Shown here: positions 33,461-38,981 of the stretch, piece by piece
Layout: each line of letters starts with the position of its first letter
Numbering within the stretch: the first letter of the stretch is position 1
Assembly (NCBI GenBank): GCA_902778665.1
Contig: CACYYN010000024.1
Location: 1-38,981, forward strand
Source of the DNA: Oscillospiraceae bacterium
GTDB lineage: Bacteria; Bacillota; Clostridia; Oscillospirales; Oscillospiraceae
Length of the DNA: 38,981 nt
Reading direction: 5' to 3'
Program-made: the position numbers and the translations under genes
The notes under the pieces: generated by a model
Seen by the model: the letters and a program-made list of their open reading frames with translations, nothing else
The model's database searches: none
What the model was told of the DNA's origin: nothing

Positions 33461-35713
33461 TCAGTCCTCCGCCCTGCCGTACCCGGCTGCATAGTAGTTC
33501 ATCAGGCAGCCTTCGGTGAGAATCAGCCGCTCCTCCGGTGTCAGCCCTCTGCACTGCAGCGGCAGGTCTCGAATTGTTCCGCCGGAGAGAAGCTTCGCTT
33601 CAAATTCCTCCTGCCCGCTGAGGATGCCCTGCCGCAGGCCTGGCACAAAAACGCGATCGCCTGCATGAAAAGAAATTTGCGCATCTCTCTCCATTGTGAA
33701 GGGGACGATGCCCCAGTTGATGCAATTGGAGCGGTAGCGCTTGGTGGCATATTCATAGCAGATATTGCCGAATCCGCCCAGTACCTTCTGACAGGAGGCG
33801 GCCTGCTCTCTTGCAGAGCCGTCACCCGGCTTACGGGCGAAGATACAGCTGCCGAAACTGACACGGTCACTCTTCGCGCCGAGCTTACGGAGATCCTCTG
33901 CCAGCCCTGCTTCCGGCTCGGGGTCATTCAGCGTTTCAGCCTTCGCCCGCACCTGCTTGCTGAGACCCACATATTCCGGCACCCGGCGGCTCAGGGCAAA
34001 GTCAGAGAGGCGCACAGGGTTGGAACGGTAGCTGGACGTTTCGCCGGAGGGGATCAGCTCATCGGTGGTGGTCACTTCATCTTCAATCACGGCGCAGATT
34101 TCCAGCAGAAGATCCTCCTTCATGCGGGGCATTTTCGGCCAGTCGGTAATGTTGGGGCCGAAACGCAATTCTGCATTCGGATCGGCTTTGCCGAAGCCGT
34201 AATAGCAGCGTTTTTCATAAATGGTGTCGCTGTATTCGTAGGCTTTGGGGGTGTAGTCATAGTCAATGTCCGTGGCGGCGGTGAGAATCCCGCCGTTTAT
34301 TGCCGTCGCGGCGATGGAGCGGGCATCCATCAGGGCAACTGCGGCAATTTGCCCGTCAGAGGGCTTGGAGCCCTCGCGGTTGGCGAAGTTACGTGTGGTA
34401 TGGCGGATGGAGAGTGTGTTGTTGGCGGGAGTGTCACCTGCACCGAAGCAGGGCCCGCAGAAGCAGGGCTTCAGCACGGCACCGGCATCCAGCAGCGTCT
34501 CGGCAATGCCGTCCTGCAAAACGGCGCGGTTTACCGGTGCGGAGGCCGGATAAACCGACAGGTCAAACTCGCCGTTGCCGATGCTCTCACCGTTGAGAAT
34601 GGCGGCAGCTTCGGCCAGATTGTCATACATGCCTCCGCTGCACCCTGCAATAATGCCCTGGGCACAGTGAACTTTGCCGTCGCTTCCGATGTTCCGGCAC
34701 AGGTCAAGAGTTACTTTCCCGTTTAACGCTTTGTTGCATGCCTCCTCTGCCGCACGGAAGATCCCCTCCGGGTCAGATTGCACTTCGTGGATGGTGTACG
34801 CTCTGGAAGGATGGAAGGGGAGAGCGATCATGCTCTCCATCTCGTCCAGATGAACAGTCAGCAAGGCGTCATACACTGCGCCTTCATCCGGCGTGAGAGC
34901 AGCATAATCCTCCGGCCGGCCGATGTTTTCATACCATGCCTTCACGGTGTCATCCGTTACCCAGACGGAGCTGAGGCAGCTGGTTTCTGTGGTCATCACA
35001 TCAATGCCGATGCGGTAATCCATGCTCATCCCGGCAATACCGGGTCCGGCAAACTCCAGCACCTTGTTCTTCACAAAGGCATCCGGGAATGTCTCTTTTA
35101 CCAGCGCCAGGGCGACATCATGGGGGCCGATGCCGTGGGGTATATTTCCTGTTACCCACACCAGCACCACCTCCGGGGCGGTGATGTCATAAGTGTTTTT
35201 CAGCAGCTGCTTTACCAGCTCGCCGCCGCCTTCACCGACACCCATGGTGCCGTAGCAGCCGTAGCGCGTGTGGGAGTCACTCCCCAGAATCATTTTGCCG
35301 CAGCCTGCCAGCTTCTCTCTCGCAAACTGATGGATAACCGCCTGATTTGCCGGTACATAGATTCCGCCGTACTTCTTTGCTGCGGAAAGACCGAAAGCAT
35401 GGTCATCCTCATTGATGGTGCCGCCGACTGCACAGAGGCTGTTGTGGCAGTTAGTCAGTGCGTAGGGAATGGGAAACTCTTTCAGCCCGGATGCTCTCGC
35501 TGTCTGGATGATACCCACATAGGTGATGTCATGGGAGATCAGCGCATCAAAAGAGAGATGCATGTTCTTCTCATCCGTGCCCCGGTTATGAGCCTTCAGA
35601 ATTTTATAAGTAATACTATCAGACAGGGGACGGTTCTCCGTCCTGCCGGAAAAGGGGACAGGAACACCTCCTTTCATCATGACGGGGGAGGAATAGCGTT
35701 CAACCATTGCCAT
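33461..35713 (-). CDS. Aconitate hydratase
   Basis: About 750 residues. Three in-frame ATGs compete (35722, 35713, 35707); 35713 is preferred because AGGGAG is nine bases upstream, whereas it abuts 35722. The 4Fe-4S cluster cysteines are in IAGCSGGMYDN and CFCGPCFGAGD. Other family segments are ILGSDSHTRYGCYGTMGVGEGGGE, IDVMTTETSCLSSVW, NREGSKP and SFGSCIFARKPG. This is the monomeric hydratase type found in Clostridia, converting citrate to isocitrate. Its start overlaps the GntR gene, and icd begins four bases after it ends. Confidence 0.92.
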   Translation of the reverse strand: MAMVERYSSPVMMKGGVPVPFSGRTENRPLSDSITYKILKAHNRGTDEKNMHLSFDALISHDITYVGIIQTARASGLKEFPIPYALTNCHNSLCAVGGTINEDDHAFGLSAAKKYGGIYVPANQAVIHQFAREKLAGCGKMILGSDSHTRYGCYGTMGVGEGGGELVKQLLKNTYDITAPEVVLVWVTGNIPHGIGPHDVALALVKETFPDAFVKNKVLEFAGPGIAGMSMDYRIGIDVMTTETSCLSSVWVTDDTVKAWYENIGRPEDYAALTPDEGAVYDALLTVHLDEMESMIALPFHPSRAYTIHEVQSDPEGIFRAAEEACNKALNGKVTLDLCRNIGSDGKVHCAQGIIAGCSGGMYDNLAEAAAILNGESIGNGEFDLSVYPASAPVNRAVLQDGIAETLLDAGAVLKPCFCGPCFGAGDTPANNTLSIRHTTRNFANREGSKPSDGQIAAVALMDARSIAATAINGGILTAATDIDYDYTPKAYEYSDTIYEKRCYYGFGKADPNAELRFGPNITDWPKMPRMKEDLLLEICAVIEDEVTTTDELIPSGETSSYRSNPVRLSDFALSRRVPEYVGLSKQVRAKAETLNDPEPEAGLAEDLRKLGAKSDRVSFGSCIFARKPGDGSAREQAASCQKVLGGFGNICYEYATKRYRSNCINWGIVPFTMERDAQISFHAGDRVFVPGLRQGILSGQEEFEAKLLSGGTIRDLPLQCRGLTPEERLILTEGCLMNYYAAGYGRAED

Positions 35714-36374
35714 CTGTCTCATCTCCCTGCTGGTTCAGTATCTCAATCAGACGTAGTTTTGCGCTGTGCACATGGTCAGACATGGCCTTTCCGGCAGCTT
35801 CCGGATCCCGTGCAACAATAGCGTCCAGCACGGTGCGGTGCTCATGGGCAGACTGGGTGGCCTTTCCGGTGCTTTCCACCGCAGCCTTCCGGAACTTCTG
35901 GGTTTTGGAATGAAGAGGCATCAGCGTGTCGTAATAGACCGCGCTTCCGCTCATGCGATAGATGCTCTGGTGGAACTGACTGTCCAGGCTCTTCACCTTT
36001 TCGCTGTCGCTGCGCTGCGCATAAAAGTCCTGCAGGTCTACAATTTCCTTCAGCGCGGCAATATCCTCATCACTGATGTTTCTGGCACAGGCGGAGGCTG
36101 CCATGCCCTCGATTTTCTCTCTGATTTCATAGATGATCTCGGCATCCTTCGGCGTGATGCTGAGCACCAGCATGCCGCGTCCGCAATCTTCCACAATGTG
36201 CTCCTGGGCAAGGCGCTTAAGCACCTCGCGCACCGGGGTGCGGCTTACCCCCAGCTCTTCGCAGAGAGAAAGCTCAGTCAGAACCGTTCCTTTGGGATAG
36301 ACGCCGGAAAGAATATCGTTTTCCAACCGCTCAAAAATCTGGTCTGCAAGGGATGTAGGTCTGTGTGTTATCAT
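35700..36374 (-). CDS. GntR-family regulator, FadR/FCD subgroup
   Basis: 224 residues; GAGGAG upstream of ATG 36374. The N-terminal winged helix (about 8-70: LADQIFERLENDILSGVYPK, ELSLCEELGVSRTPVREVLK) is GntR type. The all-helical FCD effector domain (about 80-215) has EIREKIEGMAASACA, SQFHQSIYRMSG and HEHRTVLDAIVARD, with the acidic/His positions of the usual metal-carboxylate pocket. It lies inside the citrate operon, between Re-citrate synthase and aconitase, and overlaps the latter. Likely autoregulator responding to an organic acid such as citrate; the 32-bp palindrome upstream of the operon contains the TTGTATACAA core typical of FCD operators. Confidence 0.9.
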   Translation of the reverse strand: MITHRPTSLADQIFERLENDILSGVYPKGTVLTELSLCEELGVSRTPVREVLKRLAQEHIVEDCGRGMLVLSITPKDAEIIYEIREKIEGMAASACARNISDEDIAALKEIVDLQDFYAQRSDSEKVKSLDSQFHQSIYRMSGSAVYYDTLMPLHSKTQKFRKAAVESTGKATQSAHEHRTVLDAIVARDPEAAGKAMSDHVHSAKLRLIEILNQQGDETDGNG

Positions 36375-36392
36375 GGTGTAGTCTCCTCTTTC

Positions 36393-37769
36393 TCAAAGCC
36401 TGCGCATGGTGCCGCCGGAGAGCTCTTCAATCATTTTCTCCAGCTCTGCCACGCTCAGCGAAGTTTGCCGCCCACCTTCATATTCGCTATCGATACGCTC
36501 TTTCAGAGCGATTACCAGTGTGTCATGCTTGGTCAGGCACTCACTCTGGGTGAGGCCGTAGTTCTCATTAATCCAGTAGGCGATTCCTGCCAGCCCTGAG
36601 GATTTACCGATCATCACCGACGGCTTCCGGTTTAGCAGCTTTGCCGTATTGAAGATGTTGTAAATCTGCTCATCCTTCATCAGACCGTCTGCGTGGATGC
36701 CTGCTCTCGTCACGTTGAAACTGCTTCCCACATAAGGGGTCATAGGCGGAATCTTGTAACCGATCTCATTTCGATAATAATCTGCGATTTCCGTGATCAC
36801 GGTCGGATCCATCCCGTCCATGCTGCCTCGCAGGGAGGCGTATTCCATCACCATTGCCTCCAGCGGTACATTGCCGGTTCGCTCACCGATGCCCAGAAGC
36901 GTGCAGTTAACGGCACAAGCGCCGTAAAGCCAGGCGGTGGCAGCATTGGTCACGGCTTTATAGAAGTCGTTGTGTCCGTGCCACTCCAGCATTTCGCTGG
37001 GCACGTCAGAATAATGCTGCAGGCCGTATATAATGCCGGGCACACTTCTCGGCAGGGCAACCTCGGTGAAAGGCACCCCGTAGCCCAGTGTGTCACAGGC
37101 ACGGATCTTCACAGGGATGTGAGCGTCCTGACTCATTTTCATCAGCTCGTTTACAAAAGGAACGACAAAGCCGTAGAAATCCGCCCGTGTCACGTCCTCC
37201 AGATGGCAGCGGGGTACAACGCCTGCCTCAAAAGCCATGGCCACCGTGGCCAGATATTTCTCCATAGCCTGCTTTCTGGTAAGACCCAGCTTGTTGAAAA
37301 TATGATAGTCACTGCAGGAGACCAGAATACCTGTCTCGTGGATATTCAGGTCCTTTACCAGCTGAAAGTCCTCCTTCGTGGCACGGATCCAGGTAGTGAT
37401 CTCCGGGAAGTCCAGCCCCAGATCCATGCACTGGGCAATGGCATCCCGATCCTTTTCGCTGTATACAAAAAACTCTGTCTGGCGGATTATGCCGTAAGGT
37501 CCGCCCAGTTTGCTCATAAGCTTGTACAGGTCCACAATCTGCTTGACTGTATAGGGTTCGATAGACTGCTGCCCGTCCCGGAAAGTTGTGTCGGTAATCC
37601 ACACTTCTTCGGGCATCCCCATCGGCACGCGCCGGTGGTTGAAGGATATTCTCGGCACCTCGTCATAGCTGAAGAGGTCCGGATAGAGATTCGGGTGATC
37701 CACGTCCTGGAGGGAATAACGGTAGGTTTTCTGCTCCAGCAGATTGGTTTTGTTGGATAATTCAAGCAT
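36393..37769 (-). CDS. Re-type citrate synthase
   Basis: 458 residues; AGGAAAAA precedes ATG 37769. It belongs to the DRE-TIM metallolyase/isopropylmalate synthase superfamily (DTTFRDGQQS at 60-69, HGHND, GIGERTGNVPLEAM). Its whole length reads like the Clostridium kluyveri Re-citrate synthase: LQDV..PNLY at the start, ISFNHRRVPMGMPEEVWITD, LVSCSDYHIF, RPxCHLEDxTRADFYGF-type segment, RACDTLGYGVPF, FNVTRAGIHADGL, GKSSGLAGIAYWIN. It condenses acetyl-CoA and oxaloacetate with stereochemistry opposite to GltA, and is often mislabelled isopropylmalate or homocitrate synthase. Clustering with aconitase and IDH supports the call. Confidence 0.93.
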   Translation of the reverse strand: MLELSNKTNLLEQKTYRYSLQDVDHPNLYPDLFSYDEVPRISFNHRRVPMGMPEEVWITDTTFRDGQQSIEPYTVKQIVDLYKLMSKLGGPYGIIRQTEFFVYSEKDRDAIAQCMDLGLDFPEITTWIRATKEDFQLVKDLNIHETGILVSCSDYHIFNKLGLTRKQAMEKYLATVAMAFEAGVVPRCHLEDVTRADFYGFVVPFVNELMKMSQDAHIPVKIRACDTLGYGVPFTEVALPRSVPGIIYGLQHYSDVPSEMLEWHGHNDFYKAVTNAATAWLYGACAVNCTLLGIGERTGNVPLEAMVMEYASLRGSMDGMDPTVITEIADYYRNEIGYKIPPMTPYVGSSFNVTRAGIHADGLMKDEQIYNIFNTAKLLNRKPSVMIGKSSGLAGIAYWINENYGLTQSECLTKHDTLVIALKERIDSEYEGGRQTSLSVAELEKMIEELSGGTMRRL

Positions 37770-37848
37770 CGCTTTTTCCTCAATTCTGTCACTTCAGGGC
37801 TCTCTTCTTCCTTTTCAAAGGACAGATAGAATCCTGTTATCAATAAAA

Positions 37849-37880
37849 ATCAAGTATTGTTGTATACAACAATACTTGAT
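37849..37880. promoter_or_regulatory. 32-bp perfect palindrome, putative GntR operator
   Basis: Bases 37849-37880 are a perfect dyad with no loop, half-site ATCAAGTATTGTTGTA and central core TTGTATACAA. It begins four bases downstream of the -10 box of the citrate operon and spans about +1 to +32, an ideal repressor position. In RNA it would also form a long hairpin. Confidence 0.8.
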
Positions 37881-37884
37881 GCAG

Positions 37885-37912
37885 ATTATACTCTTTTCAC
37901 CGCATTAGTCAA
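37885..37912 (-). promoter_or_regulatory. Promoter of the citrate-branch operon
   Basis: On the minus strand TTGACT (37907-37912), a 16-bp spacer and a perfect TATAAT (37885-37890), with the 32-bp palindrome immediately downstream. Confidence 0.8.
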
Positions 37913-38011
37913 TACGGCGATTTTCATAAGTTTTTCTGAAATCGCCGAACATGAATTGAGCATTTCGCCCTGTATCGTTCATCTCGGATTCCTCCTTTTC
38001 GCTTTCTTTTT

Positions 38012-38049
38012 TTGAATTGTTGTGGTATGATAGAATCACAACAATTCAA
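38012..38049. promoter_or_regulatory. 13-bp inverted repeat enclosing a -10 box
   Basis: TTGAATTGTTGTG (38012-38024) and CACAACAATTCAA (38037-38049) are perfect inverted copies 12 bases apart. TATGAT (38026-38031) lies in the loop, with AGGAGG directly after the repeat. The half-site TTGTTGT is shared with the 32-bp palindrome at 37849. Confidence 0.7.
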
Positions 38050-38063
38050 CAGGAGGAAGATCG

Positions 38064-38747
38064 ATGAAAAAGCTTTTTTGTGTGGTCCTCACTCTTGCAA
38101 TTCTTATGATGGGAGGCACAGCAGTTATGGCAGATAAGTCCGGCAAGTCTGTTCTCTATTATCAGGGACACGGCAGTTTTCGTATCACCACAGCAGAAGG
38201 CAAGGTGATTTATGTTGATCCCCATGCGGGGGACGGGTATGATCTCGCAGCGGACCTGATTCTCGTTTCCCACGGGCATTATGATCACACGGCGGTTAAT
38301 CTCATTACAAACCGAAACCCGGGTTGCCGGGAGATCTGGTATAATGAGGCACTGGTAGACGGAGCGTATAAGACCTTTGATCTCGGCTTCGCCACTGTTG
38401 AGGCGGTGCAGGCAGGCAATAATCCCAATCACAATATCAAGGAGTGTGTCGGCTGGCTGATCACTCTGCCCGGCGATATTTCTGTCTATGCTACCGGGGA
38501 TACATCGACTACCGACCAGATGGCAGAGCTTGCCGAGCGGGATATCCATTACGGCCTCTATGTGTGCGACGGCATTTACAACATGGACCTCTCCGAGGCC
38601 AGCACGTGCGCAAAGACCGTCAATGCCCGCCACAGCATCCCGTATCATATGGCACCGGGCAAGCTGTTTGATCGCTCCCGGGCAGAAGCTTTTGACGGAC
38701 CCGGAAAAATCATTGTTTCTCCCGGAGAAGAGATCACACTGGAGTAG
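38064..38747 (+). CDS. Secreted metallo-beta-lactamase-fold hydrolase, UlaG-like
   Basis: 227 residues; AGGAGGAAG precedes ATG 38064. A signal peptide (about 1-23, MKKLFCVVLTLAILMMGGTAVMA) is followed by an MBL fold with the zinc motif SHGHYDH (H70, H72, D74, H75), the VDPHAGDGYDLAADLILVSH strand typical of UlaG/YtnP-like hydrolases, and ATGDTSTTDQM. The only signal-peptide cysteine (C6) is not in a lipobox context. Substrate unknown; despite the fold name there is no reason to call it a beta-lactamase. Monocistronic, from the inverted-repeat promoter at 38012, divergent from the citrate operon. Confidence 0.88.
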   Translation: MKKLFCVVLTLAILMMGGTAVMADKSGKSVLYYQGHGSFRITTAEGKVIYVDPHAGDGYDLAADLILVSHGHYDHTAVNLITNRNPGCREIWYNEALVDGAYKTFDLGFATVEAVQAGNNPNHNIKECVGWLITLPGDISVYATGDTSTTDQMAELAERDIHYGLYVCDGIYNMDLSEASTCAKTVNARHSIPYHMAPGKLFDRSRAEAFDGPGKIIVSPGEEITLE

Positions 38748-38777
38748 ACCGGAGGCATTCGTCTGATTTCACTGAAA

Positions 38778-38817
38778 AAGGCACAGAAACGGAGAATTTT
38801 TTCCGTTTCTGTGCCTT
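38778..38817. terminator. Terminator between MBL and PepSY genes
   Basis: AAGGCACAGAAACGGA and TCCGTTTCTGTGCCTT pair perfectly over 16 bases with an eight-base loop. The T run is better on the minus strand, so it mainly ends the PepSY gene but may serve both. Confidence 0.8.
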
Positions 38818-38852
38818 CTCTGGTTCACATGATTATAAGTTGGACTACTTCC

Positions 38853-38981
38853 TTAATCGTCCCACTCTTTTTTCGCTTTCAAAATGGAACCGGTTGCGGT
38901 ATCGATCTTGTACTCGTACTCCATCCCGTTATAATAGAATTCAATTTCGTATACCTGCTTGCCCCACTCATAATCAAGCTC
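38853..38981 (-). CDS. PepSY-domain protein, C-terminal part
   Basis: The minus strand is open from the window end to TAA at 38853: 42 residues, GKQVYEIEFYYNGMEYEYKI followed by DTATGSILKAKKEWDD. This is the C-terminal half of a PepSY repeat (YEIEF...Y.YDVDA.TG.I). PepSY domains in secreted proteins of Firmicutes are thought to modulate extracellular peptidases. The upstream part lies beyond the window. Confidence 0.85.
   Translation of the reverse strand, partial: ELDYEWGKQVYEIEFYYNGMEYEYKIDTATGSILKAKKEWDD

Noticed and set aside
33377-34726. Plus-strand open frame of 449 codons opposite aconitase
   Set aside because: The minus strand encodes conserved aconitase with all cluster cysteines; the plus frame has no known motif.
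38064-38747. Metallo-beta-lactamase
   Set aside because: Only the general fold and HxHxDH motif are shared; the sequence resembles UlaG-like hydrolases.

Overview
The window looks like chromosome of an anaerobic Gram-positive bacterium of class Clostridia, most like gut Oscillospirales/Christensenellales lineages. This is an inference from gene content. The pointers are strong AGGAGG-type ribosome sites, Re-type citrate synthase (a citrate synthase of strict anaerobes), several ferredoxin-like proteins, ftsEX next to a CdaR-like regulator, a DUF5685/DnaJ-like pair, and a lysyl-tRNA synthetase with an extra C-terminal tRNA-binding domain. No rRNA, tRNA or CRISPR array was seen.

Layout. (1) Bases 1-4440 are accessory. 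They hold the 3' end of a Tn916-type tyrosine integrase, a divergent Crp/Fnr regulator and iron-sulfur/cupin/ferredoxin operon sharing one 16-bp palindrome, an arginase-family gene with an in-frame amber codon, a second copy of the integrase 3' end, and a gene fragment. Three copies of one terminator, two of them followed by the same promoter-like sequence, punctuate this stretch like cassette borders. (2) Bases 4511-22200 are a long plus-strand housekeeping run: LMW phosphatase, ddl, a conserved zinc-ribbon/DUF5685/DnaJ-like trio, Na/Pi cotransporter, RsuA-type pseudouridine synthase, CdaR-like regulator, ftsE-ftsX, two M23 peptidases, an S41 homologue that has lost its catalytic Ser and Lys, greA, lysS, an HD hydrolase, sfsA, and an endonuclease IV gene interrupted by an in-frame TAG. 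(3) Bases 22270-28200 are an arabinoside-use locus: a LacI regulator divergent from a CUT1 ABC importer (binding protein and two permeases, no ATPase) and a GH51 arabinofuranosidase. (4) Bases 28340-32065 (minus) hold a BlaI-type repressor and a 1115-residue M56 (BlaR1-type) membrane metalloprotease whose sensor is a duplicated parallel beta-helix instead of a penicillin-binding domain. (5) Bases 32227-37769 (minus) are the oxidative citrate branch to 2-oxoglutarate: Re-citrate synthase, GntR/FCD regulator, aconitase, isocitrate dehydrogenase. A 32-bp perfect palindrome lies at the expected transcription start. (6) Bases 38064-38981 hold a secreted metallo-beta-lactamase-fold protein and the end of a PepSY gene.

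The most notable items are the M56/beta-helix sensor-protease with its BlaI partner, the FtsEX/two-M23/pseudo-S41 cell-wall cluster, the DUF5685/zinc-ribbon/DnaJ-like trio, the Crp/Fnr redox module with its doubly placed operator, and the recurring integrase-tail/terminator/promoter modules.
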